Origin: Desulfotomaculum sp.
Lineage (GTDB): Bacteria > Bacillota > Desulfotomaculia > Desulfotomaculales > Nap2-2B
Direction of reading: 5' to 3'
DNA length: 63,234 bases
NCBI GenBank assembly: GCA_003513005.1
Contig: DOTD01000055.1
Span: 1-63,234, forward strand
Program-made: the position numbers and the translations under genes
Part shown: piece by piece, positions 8,003 to 17,154 of the stretch
Position numbering within the stretch: position 1 is the stretch's first letter
Layout: every line of letters starts with the position of its first letter
Notes under the pieces: model-generated
What the model was told of the DNA's origin: nothing
What the model saw: only the letters and a program-made list of their open reading frames with translations
Databases searched by the model: none

Positions 8003-8977
8003 TTAACTGCCCTTCAAGCCTGCCTTCGATAACATCTCCAGATCTTTTTCCATTTCTTCGCCGGGCAGTGTAAGATAACCCCCGACCATCATACCGTTAA
8101 ACGACGTGCTTAAAGCAATAGCTTGCTTGTCTTTGAGGGCGTTTTCCCTGCCGCTGCACAAACGGAAAGTAGCCCGGGGGTGAATTAAACGGAAGATAGC
8201 GGCCGTTTTTAGAATTTCTTCCGGCTGCAGGCGTTCCTGATTTTCGAGAGGTGTGCCGGGAATAGGATTTAAAATGTTTACCGGGATAGATTTTACATCC
8301 AATTCCCTCAGTTCAAGAACCATTTCCAATCTGTCCTTCATGGTTTCACCCATACCTATTATACCGCCGGAACATATCTCCAATCCGGCCGACCTGGCTA
8401 CCAAAATAGTTGCTATTCTGTCATCAAATGAATGGGTGGTGCAAATATTTTTAAAATAATTACGTCCTGTTTCCAGGTTATGATGATAAGTTGTTATACC
8501 TGCTTCTTTTAACTGCCGGGCTTTTTCTTCATTAAGCATACCTAGGGAAGCGTGAAGTTCAAGACCGGTTCGTTCCCGCAAAACCCTGTAGATTTCAAGG
8601 ATCTTATTAAAATCTTTTCCGGTAACATTCCCGCCGCTGGTAACCAGGGAAAAATGTCTTACCCCGGCTGCCTCCATTTGAAAAGCCTTTTCAAATGCCT
8701 TTTCAGGACTGATCAGCGGATATCTTTCTATATCGGTATTATGATGGGATGACTGGGCGCAAAAGATACAGTCCTCCCCGCATAGGCCCGAGCGAGCATT
8801 AATTATTGAACAAAGGCTAACCTCTTTTTCCCAGAAATGCTCCCTGATTTCCTTTGACATTTCCAGTAATTTATCTAATTTTTCTAAAGGCCATCCGGTA
8901 AGCTCCAATGCTTCCTCTTTTAGCAGGTTGTCTCCCGAAAGCACCTTTTTTCTGATCTGTTCCAATGCTAAACCCAT
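8003..8977 (-). CDS. bioB: Biotin synthase
   Basis: A radical-SAM enzyme that inserts sulfur into dethiobiotin. The [4Fe-4S] ligands are C66, C70 and C73 (GLCGEDCIFC), and the NARSGLCGEDC and GIIGMGET motifs are typical. The 324 residues match the family. No other biotin gene is nearby, so it is a standalone gene. It fits the surrounding sulfur-transfer genes because its auxiliary cluster is the sulfur source. Confidence 0.95.
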   Translation of the reverse strand: MGLALEQIRKKVLSGDNLLKEEALELTGWPLEKLDKLLEMSKEIREHFWEKEVSLCSIINARSGLCGEDCIFCAQSSHHNTDIERYPLISPEKAFEKAFQMEAAGVRHFSLVTSGGNVTGKDFNKILEIYRVLRERTGLELHASLGMLNEEKARQLKEAGITTYHHNLETGRNYFKNICTTHSFDDRIATILVARSAGLEICSGGIIGMGETMKDRLEMVLELRELDVKSIPVNILNPIPGTPLENQERLQPEEILKTAAIFRLIHPRATFRLCSGRENALKDKQAIALSTSFNGMMVGGYLTLPGEEMEKDLEMLSKAGLKGS

Positions 8978-9187
8978 CTTTAAAAACCCTCCGTTGTCCT
9001 CTTATTGTCAACCTACCTAAGCATATTAGTTAACAAATAATAATGTATCATTTTTGGAAATTAAGTTCAATAACAAATAAGAGAATCTGATAAATATCTT
9101 TCACTGGCATCTTGACAAGGATAGCGGCATTATTTAATGTATATATTGTAGATTATATCACTCAACATTAGGACAGGGAGGCGGATT

Positions 9188-9598
9188 ATGAAAATCTCCA
9201 CGAGAGCTCGTTACGGGATCAGGGCGCTTTTGGATCTGGCCTTAAACGATGATAAGGAACGTGTTTTGTTAAAAGATATTGCTCAAAGGCAAGAAATTTC
9301 TCTTCCCTATCTGGAGCACCTGATTACTCCTTTAATAACTAAAGGGATAGTCAGAAGTACACGGGGATCCCGTGGAGGTATTTCATTGCGGAAGCGCCCT
9401 GAGGAGATCCGGCTCAATGAGGTAGTTGAAATACTTGAAGGGTCTATAGCGCCCGTGGAGTGTGTGGACGATCCGAAGATTTGTCCGCGTTCGGAATTTT
9501 GTGTAACCAGGGACCTCTGGGATGAAATGAAGAGAGCGATGAATGAAATTTTAGATATTACCCTGCAGGATCTTGTTGAAAAGCAGAAGCAAAGGTAA
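9188..9598 (+). CDS. Rrf2-family regulator
   Basis: A second Rrf2 regulator of 136 residues, starting MKISTRARYGIRAL with GGGAGG before the ATG. The wing has STRGSRGGI, and the cluster region is CVDDPKICPRSEFC (C-x7-C-x5-C), so it may carry an Fe-S cluster as IscR does. It heads the run cysE, larE, nifS, nifU and mnmA, and probably senses cysteine or Fe-S demand for that set. A TTGACA (9112-9117) lies upstream, but its -10 is poor. Confidence 0.88.
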   Translation: MKISTRARYGIRALLDLALNDDKERVLLKDIAQRQEISLPYLEHLITPLITKGIVRSTRGSRGGISLRKRPEEIRLNEVVEILEGSIAPVECVDDPKICPRSEFCVTRDLWDEMKRAMNEILDITLQDLVEKQKQR

Positions 9599-9733
9599 TG
9601 GGCATAAATTTGAGCTGAATCCGGCGCCTTAAACCATAATAGACGATAAGATAGAATAGCCCTTCTTATATTTATTAATGCTTCTATTTGGATGGGCTAA
9701 TCAGCATCAGGGCGAGATGGGGTGTTTATTATC

Positions 9734-10426
9734 TTGTTCGGTATTATAAAAGAAGACATAAAAGCTGTTTTTACAAACGATCCTGCTGCAAGGACCATTC
9801 TGGAAGTTATTTTCTGCTATCCAGGTCTACATGCGATTTGGCTGTACCGGGCGGCCAATTTTCTTTGGCGGAATAATTTCAGGTTTTTAGCCCGTTTCTT
9901 GTCACACTTGAGCCGTTTTTTAACCGGTATAGAAATTCATCCGGGCGCTAAAATAGGCCGGCGGTTCTTTATTGATCACGGGATGGGAGTTGTTATCGGG
10001 GAAACTTCAGAAATAGGCGATGATGTATTGATGTATAAAGGGGTTGTACTTGGAGGAACAACTTTGGAAAAAGGAAAACGGCATCCTACAATCGGCAGTT
10101 GCGTTGTATTGGGGACCGGTTCAACCGTGCTCGGCCCGATAACCGTTGGTGACGGAGCCCAGATCGGGGCCGGGTCGGTGGTGATCAAGCCGGTGCCTTC
10201 CGGCGCCACGGTGGTTGGCATCCCGGGAAGGGTAGTCGAAATTAACGGGCGTAAGCCGGTATTCAATCTTGAACATGGAAAACTGCCTGATCCGGTTTCG
10301 GAAGCAATCAACCTTCTTTCCGAGAGGCAGAACAGGATTGAGGAATACCTTGGAAACCTGGGTGAGGCTACAGGAGTATATTTTTTGAAAAACGGCCCGT
10401 CCCAGAGTCAAAACGATAAGGAATAA
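9734..10426 (+). CDS. cysE: Serine O-acetyltransferase
   Basis: A left-handed beta-helix acetyltransferase that makes O-acetylserine for CysK. The N-terminus runs KEDIKAVFTNDPAAR and YPGLHAIWLYR. The hexapeptide repeats begin at IEIHPGAKIGRRFFIDHG, with catalytic His in DHGMGVVIGET. The TTG at 9734 fits the family N-terminus and has GGGGTG 9 bases upstream; a GTG at 9722 would add four residues. About 230 residues, the short Firmicute form. Confidence 0.93.
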   Translation: MFGIIKEDIKAVFTNDPAARTILEVIFCYPGLHAIWLYRAANFLWRNNFRFLARFLSHLSRFLTGIEIHPGAKIGRRFFIDHGMGVVIGETSEIGDDVLMYKGVVLGGTTLEKGKRHPTIGSCVVLGTGSTVLGPITVGDGAQIGAGSVVIKPVPSGATVVGIPGRVVEINGRKPVFNLEHGKLPDPVSEAINLLSERQNRIEEYLGNLGEATGVYFLKNGPSQSQNDKE

Positions 10427-10517
10427 AGGAAATAAAGATTTATACCTAATAATATTGATCTCCCAGAAGGTTTTTGTCTTTTAAAAAGGAAATACTTAGA
10501 TAAAAGGAATTTCGTTT

Positions 10518-11408
10518 GTGCTTATGTTGGATAACCTAAATAACAAAGAGATGAAATTATGCAAGGGAAAGGTGAAGAATGATGTAACGGCGGCAGAAAA
10601 AATGCAGCTTCTCAAGGGTCTTCTTGGCAGTATGGAAAACGTTGTTTTAGCATATTCAGGAGGTGTTGACAGCAGTTTTTTGCTTTATGTGGCCAACGAA
10701 GCACTTGGAGAAAAAGTACTTGCTGTAACGGCCAAAGCGCCGACCTTTCCGGAGAGCGAGTATATATTTGCTGAAGAATTCACGAGGGGTTTAAGGTCAA
10801 AGTTTCTTGCCATCGAAGTAGATCAGCTTTCCCAGCCGGAACTTGCCAACAACCCGCCTGACAGGTGCTATTATTGCAAGCGGCAGCTTTTTGACATTTT
10901 AAAAAAAATAGCCGTAGAGAATAATGCCGGATGGGTAATTGACGGATCAAATCTGGATGATGAAAAAGATTACCGTCCCGGAAGCAGAGCTTTAAAAGAA
11001 CTGGGCATAAGGAGCCCTCTTGTGGAGGCTGGTTTTACAAAAGAAGAAATCAGGAAATACGCAAAAGAGTCGGGACTTTCCTTTTGGAACAAACCTTCCT
11101 CTGCCTGCCTTGCTTCAAGGATTCCTTACGGCGTCCCGCTAACAAAGAAAATATTGGATATTATCGATCAGGCGGAGGAATTGCTGCATACCCTTGGTTT
11201 CAGTCAGGTCAGAGTAAGGCATCACGGTGAAATTGCACGGATTGAAATCCAGATCTCCGAGATAGAAAAACTGATTTCTTGCCGTGAGAAGGTTCTTACA
11301 GGGTTCAAAGCGTTCGGATATACGTATATCGTTCTTGATCTTGAAGGCTACCGTATGGGAAGTTTGAATTTGACGCTTTTTTCGCAGCAAAAAGCGGGAC
11401 GTGCGTGA
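10518..11408 (+). CDS. larE: ATP-dependent sacrificial sulfur transferase LarE
   Basis: A PP-loop enzyme (TIGR00268 type). SGGVDSS is near residue 48, PDRCYYCK near 115, and KPSSACLASRIPYG near 195; the last cysteine is the one sacrificed in the Lactobacillus enzyme that thiolates the nickel-pincer precursor. LarB and LarC are not in the window, so the sulfur may also go elsewhere; its place before nifS and nifU supports general sulfur trafficking. The N-terminus is uncertain (GTG 10518, ATG 10524 or a later ATG), because no clear ribosome site precedes it. Confidence 0.85.
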   Translation: MLMLDNLNNKEMKLCKGKVKNDVTAAEKMQLLKGLLGSMENVVLAYSGGVDSSFLLYVANEALGEKVLAVTAKAPTFPESEYIFAEEFTRGLRSKFLAIEVDQLSQPELANNPPDRCYYCKRQLFDILKKIAVENNAGWVIDGSNLDDEKDYRPGSRALKELGIRSPLVEAGFTKEEIRKYAKESGLSFWNKPSSACLASRIPYGVPLTKKILDIIDQAEELLHTLGFSQVRVRHHGEIARIEIQISEIEKLISCREKVLTGFKAFGYTYIVLDLEGYRMGSLNLTLFSQQKAGRA

Positions 11409-11477
11409 AATGGTATCAAAAGGGAGAAAATAAAGCTATAGAAGAAAGTTTTTTGCTTAAAAAGGAGGTTTTACAAT

Positions 11478-12704
11478 ATGCGTCGAGTTTATTTTGATCA
11501 CAGCGCCACAACACCGGTCAATCTCCTTGTTGCCAAAGAAATGGACAAGTTTTTGACAGGTGAAAATTTTGGCAATCCAACCAGCCAGCACTATTTTGGA
11601 GTAATTGCCCGCAGGGCTGTCGAAGAGGCGCGGGAAAAAGTTGCCGAGGCTATATCCGCCGATTCTAACGAAATAATATTTACCAGCGGAGGGACAGAAT
11701 CGGATAACATGGCTATTCAGGGAGTTGCTCAAACCAACAGGAACAGGGGCAACCATATTATTACCAGCGCGGTTGAACACCACGCCGTATTGAATACAGT
11801 CAAAGCTTTGGGAAAACAGGGTTTTACAATCACAATCCTGCCCGTCGATCATTACGGCATGGTCGACGTTGATCAGCTTGCCGAGTCCATAACGGATAAA
11901 ACGATCCTGATCACGATAATGCACGCCAACAACGAGGTTGGAACGATCATGCCCATCAGGGAGATAGGCAAGCTTGTCAAACAAAAGGGAATTATTTTTC
12001 ATACGGATGCGGTTCAAAGCTTCGGCAAAGTTCCTTTTACAGTAGACGAGCTGGGTGTTGATTTATTGTCGATCTCCGGGCACAAACTATACGGGCCCAA
12101 GGGTATCGGCGCCCTTTACATAAGAAAGGGAACACGCCTGAGGCAGACGTTGTTTCACGGCGGCGCGCAGGAAAAGCTTCGCCGGGCGGGTACGGAAAAC
12201 GTACCCGGCATTGTCGGTTTGGGAAAAGCAGCCGAACTGGCAGTTAACGATATGGAGCAGGAGAACAAAAAAATGTTGGACCTGCGTGATAAACTAATCG
12301 ACGGGGTCATGAGCAGTTTTAAAAAAGTAAGATTAACCGGCCATCCGTCAATTCGCCTGCCCAATCACGTCAGTTTCTGCTTTGAATATATCGAAGGCGA
12401 GTCGATGCTGCTCAGCCTGGACATGAAAGGCATAGCCGCGTCAAGCGGTTCCGCCTGTACATCGGGTTCCCTCGAACCTTCGCATGTTTTACTGGCCATG
12501 GGAATACCGCATGAAATAGCTCACGGTTCTTTGCGCCTTACTCTGGGCAGCGGCAACACTGAAGAAGACGTGGATTATTTCCTGGAAACAATGGGTCCGA
12601 TTGTGGAAAGGCTGAGATCTATATCGCCGTTCAGCGAGGAAGAAGACTTTGTTACAGACGCCGGCTGCGCCGATTGCCGGATAAGTCAGTCCTGTAAAGG
12701 TTAG
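11478..12704 (+). CDS. nifS: Cysteine desulfurase NifS/IscS-type
   Basis: A 408-residue PLP enzyme that removes sulfur from cysteine for Fe-S clusters and tRNA thiolation. It starts YFDHSATTPV, has the PLP lysine in SGHKLYGPKG (about 202) and the active cysteine in SSGSACTSGS (about 327). AAAGGAGG precedes the ATG. The C-terminal tail carries extra cysteines (GCADC..SC). The scaffold gene follows 30 bases later and mnmA after that, giving a desulfurase-scaffold-acceptor operon. Confidence 0.95.
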   Translation: MRRVYFDHSATTPVNLLVAKEMDKFLTGENFGNPTSQHYFGVIARRAVEEAREKVAEAISADSNEIIFTSGGTESDNMAIQGVAQTNRNRGNHIITSAVEHHAVLNTVKALGKQGFTITILPVDHYGMVDVDQLAESITDKTILITIMHANNEVGTIMPIREIGKLVKQKGIIFHTDAVQSFGKVPFTVDELGVDLLSISGHKLYGPKGIGALYIRKGTRLRQTLFHGGAQEKLRRAGTENVPGIVGLGKAAELAVNDMEQENKKMLDLRDKLIDGVMSSFKKVRLTGHPSIRLPNHVSFCFEYIEGESMLLSLDMKGIAASSGSACTSGSLEPSHVLLAMGIPHEIAHGSLRLTLGSGNTEEDVDYFLETMGPIVERLRSISPFSEEEDFVTDAGCADCRISQSCKG

Positions 12705-12734
12705 AAGTATTTTTTTAAGAGGGAAGTGACCGTC

Positions 12735-13103
12735 ATGTATTCAGAAAAGGTTATGGAGCATTTTACCAACCCCCGTAACGTAGGGGAGATAGAAGATGCT
12801 TCCGGTATAGGCAATGTAGGCAATCCTGTATGCGGAGATATTATGAAAGTTTTTATAAAAGTTGAGGACAATGTTATTACAGACATAAAATTCAAGACCT
12901 TCGGCTGCGGAGCAGCCATCGCTACCAGCAGCATGGTCACAGAAATGGCCAAGGGGAAAACGATTGAAGAAGCCTTGAAGATAAGCAGGAATGACGTTGC
13001 AGAAGAGTTGGACGGCCTCCCGCCGCAAAAAATGCACTGCTCGAATCTTGCTGCAGACGCGCTGCATGACGCTATCCGGGACTATAAAAGCAAGTCAGCT
13101 TAG
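12735..13103 (+). CDS. nifU: Fe-S cluster scaffold NifU/IscU N-terminal type
   Basis: A 122-residue single-domain scaffold. The three ligand cysteines are C33 (GNPVCGD), C58 (FGCGAA) and C102 (MHCSNLA), with Asp next to the first. The ATG at 12735 is preceded by AGAGGGA; a GTG at 12726 would add three residues without a better site. It lies between nifS and mnmA and accepts sulfur from NifS. Confidence 0.93.
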   Translation: MYSEKVMEHFTNPRNVGEIEDASGIGNVGNPVCGDIMKVFIKVEDNVITDIKFKTFGCGAAIATSSMVTEMAKGKTIEEALKISRNDVAEELDGLPPQKMHCSNLAADALHDAIRDYKSKSA

Positions 13104-13116
13104 TGGGTGTATTTAG

Positions 13117-14202
13117 TTGAAAGTTCTTGTCGCGATGAGCGGCGGTGTGGACAGTTCTGTTGCCGCCGCCCTTTTAGTTGAGCAGGGTTATGACGTCACA
13201 GGGGTAACCATGAGGCTTGCCGGTTGGCCTTTATCAGAGGATAGAGGACCTCTGGGCTGCTGTTCTCCGGAGACTGTTGAAGATGCCCGCTCGGTAGCCG
13301 GTATGCTTGGAATCCCGCATTATGTGATGAATTTCGAAAAGCCGTTTAAGGAAAAAGTTATCGATTATTTCTGCCGCGAATATCTAAACGGCAGGACACC
13401 CAATCCCTGCATCGCCTGCAACAGGCATATCAAATTTGATCTCATGCTCAAGAATGCGCTTTCGCTTGGTTTCGACTATCTGGCAACCGGACATTATGCC
13501 CGTCTTGAGTTCGACAGCACTGGCAATTGCTATATACTCAGCCGGGCTGTCGACAAAAAAAAGGATCAGTCGTACGTTTTATACTGCATCAAACAGGAGC
13601 AGGCAGGGCATCTGCTGCTTCCCCTGGGGCGTCTGACAAAGGAAGAAGTGCGTAAAATCGCCCTGGCAAAAAAATTGCCGGTTGCGCAAAAAGCTGAAAG
13701 CCAGGAAATTTGTTTTGTTGCCAGTGACTACCGCGATTTTTTAAAGGAGGAAGCGGGTAAGTTAATCGAGCCGGGACAGTTTCTTGATCTGCAGGGCAGG
13801 GAGATTGGGCGGCACAAGGGCATTGCCTGCTACACAATCGGCCAGCGCCGCGGCCTTGGGCTGCCGATGGGCCAAAGAATTTACGTGGTGGATATTGATC
13901 CTGAACACAATGCCGTTGTTCTTGGTCCCCCGGAAGCGCTGTTGTCCGACTGTTTTACAACCATGGAGAATAATTTTGTTTCCATTGATCAACCGGAGGG
14001 ACCGATGGCGGTTCAGGTACAAATCAGATATAAGGCGCAGGGTTCGCCTGCTTTAATGTCTCCTTTGCAGGATGGTGCGATAGCAATCCGTTTTGACAAA
14101 CCCCAGCGATCGGTCGCGCCGGGTCAGGCAGCCGTTTTTTATCTGGGAGATACACTTCTGGGGGGAGGGATTATCCAAAGGGGAGGCAGGAGTTATTCCT
14201 GA
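13117..14202 (+). CDS. mnmA: tRNA-specific 2-thiouridylase MnmA
   Basis: A 361-residue PP-loop ATPase that thiolates U34 of Lys, Glu and Gln tRNAs. SGGVDSSVAA is at residues 8-17, the first catalytic cysteine is in NPCIACN (about 100), and the second is in QEICFV (about 198). The start is TTG (MKVLVAMSGG by family alignment) with GTGGGTG upstream. It takes persulfide sulfur from NifS in the same operon. Its last 10 bases overlap the convergent methyltransferase gene. Confidence 0.95.
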   Translation: MKVLVAMSGGVDSSVAAALLVEQGYDVTGVTMRLAGWPLSEDRGPLGCCSPETVEDARSVAGMLGIPHYVMNFEKPFKEKVIDYFCREYLNGRTPNPCIACNRHIKFDLMLKNALSLGFDYLATGHYARLEFDSTGNCYILSRAVDKKKDQSYVLYCIKQEQAGHLLLPLGRLTKEEVRKIALAKKLPVAQKAESQEICFVASDYRDFLKEEAGKLIEPGQFLDLQGREIGRHKGIACYTIGQRRGLGLPMGQRIYVVDIDPEHNAVVLGPPEALLSDCFTTMENNFVSIDQPEGPMAVQVQIRYKAQGSPALMSPLQDGAIAIRFDKPQRSVAPGQAAVFYLGDTLLGGGIIQRGGRSYS

Positions 14203-15080
14203 GCCGAGGCCCAATCACCGATTCTTTTTGAAGCAAGCTGAACATAGCTGCTGTCTGTTTCATACCCGATATAGTTCCTTTGGGCTTTAAGGGCCGCGAT
14301 TGCAGTTTGCCCGCTGCCCATAAAGGGGTCAAGGATTATTTCGTTTTGGAAAGTATAAAGCTGGATCAGCCTGTACGGCAGTTCAACCGGAAAAGGCGCC
14401 GGATGGCCTATTTTTTTTGCCTGTTCGGCAGGAAAAGTCCAGATGCTCTTTGTATATTCAAGGAACTGTTCCCTGGTGATGGTGCTTTTTCTTTCCGCCG
14501 GGGCTTTTCTTGAAAAAACTTCTTTTGAAAAGACAAGGATATATTCGTGAACGTCCCGCAAAGTCGGGTTGGCGGCGGAAAGCCAGCTCCCCCAGGCTGT
14601 GGAACGGCTTGCGCTGCCTGCCTTGTTCCAGATAATTTCACCGCGCATAAAAAAGCCTGCCGACTGGATATCTTCGATCTCAAACGCATGAATTGGTATA
14701 TATGGTTTTCGGCCAAGGTTGGCTATATTTACACAAATCCTTCCGCCAGGCACCAGAACCCTGTACACTTCTTTCCAGACTTTTAACAGAAAGCTCCTGT
14801 ATTGACTGAGATTCAGGTCTTCGTCGTAATCTTTTCCCGTGTTGTAGGGCGGTGAGGTTACAGCCAGATGGACGCTGTAGTCAGGGATTTCTTCCATATT
14901 CTCGCTGGTTTTGCAGAAGATCCTGTTTAGATTCTCAACGGGGACGGGATTTTCTATATAAGCGACGCCTTTTGCCCCGCGGATTTCTTCAAAAAGCCTG
15001 CTGCTGTAAAATGGTTTGGAATCATGGCTTCTTCTGCCTGGAGATCCGAAAGAACTGGTTATTGTTCCGCGTTTTTTCAA
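14193..15080 (-). CDS. Solitary DNA methyltransferase, beta class (N4-C or N6-A)
   Basis: A 295-residue SAM-dependent DNA methyltransferase with the catalytic motif TSPPYN first (near residue 80) and the SAM-binding DPFMGSGQT near the C-terminus, the order of the beta class. SPPY favours N4-cytosine methylation but does not prove it. TTG at 15080 has GAAGGAG 8 bases upstream and is preferred over the ATG at 15116. There is no restriction endonuclease beside it, so it is either an orphan regulatory enzyme or a remnant. It converges on mnmA with a 10-bp overlap. Confidence 0.85.
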   Translation of the reverse strand: MKKRGTITSSFGSPGRRSHDSKPFYSSRLFEEIRGAKGVAYIENPVPVENLNRIFCKTSENMEEIPDYSVHLAVTSPPYNTGKDYDEDLNLSQYRSFLLKVWKEVYRVLVPGGRICVNIANLGRKPYIPIHAFEIEDIQSAGFFMRGEIIWNKAGSASRSTAWGSWLSAANPTLRDVHEYILVFSKEVFSRKAPAERKSTITREQFLEYTKSIWTFPAEQAKKIGHPAPFPVELPYRLIQLYTFQNEIILDPFMGSGQTAIAALKAQRNYIGYETDSSYVQLASKRIGDWASAQE

Positions 15081-15189
15081 GGCTGTTTCTCCTTCAACAC
15101 AGATACATACTGCCATATATTGGTTTTAGTATAGCTTGTCCCCTGCCTTTTAAGCAAGAAAATTCTAAGCAAGTGGGAAGCAAGAGCAA

Positions 15190-15222
15190 GTGGAGCAAGT
15201 GGGGACGGTTCTTGACTTGCGT
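15190..15222. repeat. REP-like element, copy 1
   Basis: GCAAGTGGGGACGGTTCTTG is shared with 24123-24150 in inverse orientation (GGGACGGTTCTTG core). It lies in the 477-bp gap between the methyltransferase and the GDT1 gene. Confidence 0.5.
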
Positions 15223-15227
15223 AGAAG

Positions 15228-15275
15228 TTCCACATGCCGCCAGCGGCGCCAACAAGAGGATGAAAATTCATGTAC
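15228..15275 (+). repeat. Short copy of dispersed repeat R1 (hairpin end)
   Basis: CATGCCGCCAGCGGCGCC followed by GGATGAAAATTCAT matches the 5' end of R1. The hairpin here is GCCGC-CA-GCGGC (15236-15247), where one pair is C-G instead of the T-A seen in other copies. Confidence 0.55.
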
Positions 15276-15292
15276 ATTAGAGAGATCAACTG

Positions 15293-15436
15293 CTAAGCGT
15301 GCTCATGTGCAGTTAATTTAATTTCTGAGCTTCCGGCAATGACCTGGTATTCCTCACAACCTTCCCGGGGAATCATACTGTAGACCTGCTGTTTAATCAA
15401 CCCGGCAAGCGTCCCTTGACATGTTTTACTAAAAAA
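15293..15436 (-). pseudogene. Possible C-terminal gene remnant
   Basis: An open frame with no start codon encodes KTCQGTLAGLIKQQVYSMI followed by PREGCEEYQVIAGSSEIKL and ends at TAG 15293-15295. The composition is protein-like, but the family was not recognised. The stop lies next to the R1 copy, which may have truncated the gene. Confidence 0.3.
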
Positions 15437-15533
15437 GATAAGCTTCCAAAGGATATATATCGGTACCCGGCGTCTTTTTTTAATTAATAGCCCCTTTTAA
15501 TAAAAAAATATTTTCAAGGTTATATTTATTGTA

Positions 15534-15563
15534 TTCAAGGGATAAGCATGCATTGGGTATAAT
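15534..15563 (+). promoter_or_regulatory. Possible promoter for the GDT1 gene
   Basis: A perfect TATAAT (15558-15563) lies 30 bases before the start codon. The -35 (TTCAAG, 18-bp spacing) is weak. I see no yybP-ykoY manganese riboswitch in the leader. Confidence 0.35.
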
Positions 15564-15592
15564 GCCCCGGAAAAGGGGAAAGGAGAACTCTA

Positions 15593-16240
15593 TTGCTGGT
15601 TTTTTTAGGATCAGTCGCAATGGTTGTACTGGCAGAAATGGGGGATAAGACGCAATTGCTGGCAATGGCTTTTGCAACCCGCTTTCCTGCCGGAAGCGTC
15701 ATGCTCGGCGTTTTTATAGCTACATTGCTTAACCATGCGCTGGCTGTCGCCCTGGGGTCTTACCTGGGGACGTCATTTAATATGGACATTGTACAGGCTG
15801 TTGCTGCCGGATCTTTTATTTTATTTGGTTTGTGGACGCTGCGCGGGGATACGTTAAGCGGCGAGGAAAAAAGAGAATTATTTTTAGGGCCGGTTGCAAC
15901 TGTCGCCATCGCTTTTTTTATTGCCGAGATGGGTGATAAGACGCAGTTGGCTACTGTTGCCCTGGCGGCCAAGTACCACTCACCGCTGGAAACATTATTG
16001 GGAACCACAACCGGAATGGTAATTTCCGACGCCCTCGGCGTGTATATAGGAGTCGTTGCCGGAAAAAGAATCCCGGAACGTTTTGTCAAATGGATTTCAG
16101 CAATGATATTTATAATTTTCGGTTTTGCCGGACTGTATAGTTCTTTACTGCACAGATTCATCAGCCTTTCCTGGATGGTGGGATTTGCAGGGTTTTCCCT
16201 TCTGCTTATTTGGATAACTTTAAAAGTCAAAGTAAGATAA
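15593..16240 (+). CDS. TMEM165/GDT1-family (UPF0016) cation transporter
   Basis: A 215-residue membrane protein with two internally repeated halves, each bearing the family motif: LAEMGDKTQLLAM (near residue 13) and IAEMGDKTQLATV (near 110). About six hydrophobic segments are visible. Bacterial members export Mn2+ or exchange Ca2+/H+. The start is TTG behind AAAGGAG. It is monocistronic. Confidence 0.9.
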   Translation: MLVFLGSVAMVVLAEMGDKTQLLAMAFATRFPAGSVMLGVFIATLLNHALAVALGSYLGTSFNMDIVQAVAAGSFILFGLWTLRGDTLSGEEKRELFLGPVATVAIAFFIAEMGDKTQLATVALAAKYHSPLETLLGTTTGMVISDALGVYIGVVAGKRIPERFVKWISAMIFIIFGFAGLYSSLLHRFISLSWMVGFAGFSLLLIWITLKVKVR

Positions 16241-16251
16241 ACTAAAAAAGA

Positions 16252-16368
16252 TTATTTGGCGGTATTTTTCCAGTGCATGTTAAGTTCTTCCAATTCTTCT
16301 AAAGCCCTCTTTTTATCCCGGCCAGTAATTGAACCGTTAATCCTGCCGAATTTAGTGAAAACAGCGTT
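16252..16368 (-). pseudogene. Possible C-terminal gene remnant
   Basis: A minus-strand frame with no start encodes TKFGRINGSITGRDKKRAL then EELEELNMHWKNTAK and a stop. The rest of the 345-bp gap 16241-16585 shows no gene, promoter or repeat that I can support. Confidence 0.3.
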
Positions 16369-16585
16369 CTAAACGAATTGATCCTGCCGTCCACGAAAAA
16401 GACTGACCCACTATGGCCGAATCCTGATATTTAAGTCTACGGTCAGCGTCGCGGCTATTGATCCAGTGGTAATTCCCACGATATAATCATAGTAAGTAAT
16501 GGCTTATTTGCTGTGCTTTTATGAAAAGAACATCCTCATATATTGGGAAACCGTAGGCTGCCTAAAGTAAAATGGGAGTTTTATC

Positions 16586-16861
16586 GTGAAAAACTTCTTG
16601 AGTATTATCGAAGGCCTGTATGATTTTGAAGGAGATCCCATAATCTATAAAACAAATGAACTTTATGCTGTGATGTCGTTGGAAGATGCTGAAACACTCC
16701 CTCACATCAGGGAAGGAGAAGTTATAATTTTTAACACCAGCCCGTTCCGCTTCAGCGGTGTGGTTATGGGTGATAAAGTTTATTTGTCCCTGCCTGATTT
16801 TTATTATGCAACGCGTTCGGGAATAGGAGTTAAGGACAAGTCAAAACCTGTAAAGCTGTAA
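16586..16861 (+). CDS. Small protein of unknown function
   Basis: A 91-residue acidic protein starting at GTG behind GGGAG. It has no signal peptide, membrane segment or motif I recognise; the middle (EGEVIIFNTSPFRF) looks like a small beta-barrel fold. It is flanked by non-coding sequence on both sides. Protein-like composition and the ribosome site support it being real. Confidence 0.6.
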   Translation: MKNFLSIIEGLYDFEGDPIIYKTNELYAVMSLEDAETLPHIREGEVIIFNTSPFRFSGVVMGDKVYLSLPDFYYATRSGIGVKDKSKPVKL

Positions 16862-17154
16862 GTATTATCTTTAATTACACCGGCCAAAACAAAACATTTT
16901 TTACTTCTATTTTTCGCTGCTGATAAATCTTTCTTTATTGTACGTCAGCTTTCTCTGTGTCCTGCCGTAGCCCAATATGATAACCATAATATTGCAACTC
17001 TGGAAGTTCTTTAGGGTTCATAATTAATTAAGGTTTAATTAGAATCTGGCAGGGAAAAGAATAATATTGTCGAAAAAATAAAGTAAATTTTTACTCTTTA
17101 ATGAAAATATCATTGTTCTTCTCATGAAGAAAGGCAGGGCAAAAATAACAAAGG

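Noticed and set aside
16935..17021. 28-codon minus-strand frame beginning MNPKELPELQYYG
   Set aside because: It looks somewhat protein-like but has no ribosome site and no recognised relative, so I could not support it as a gene.
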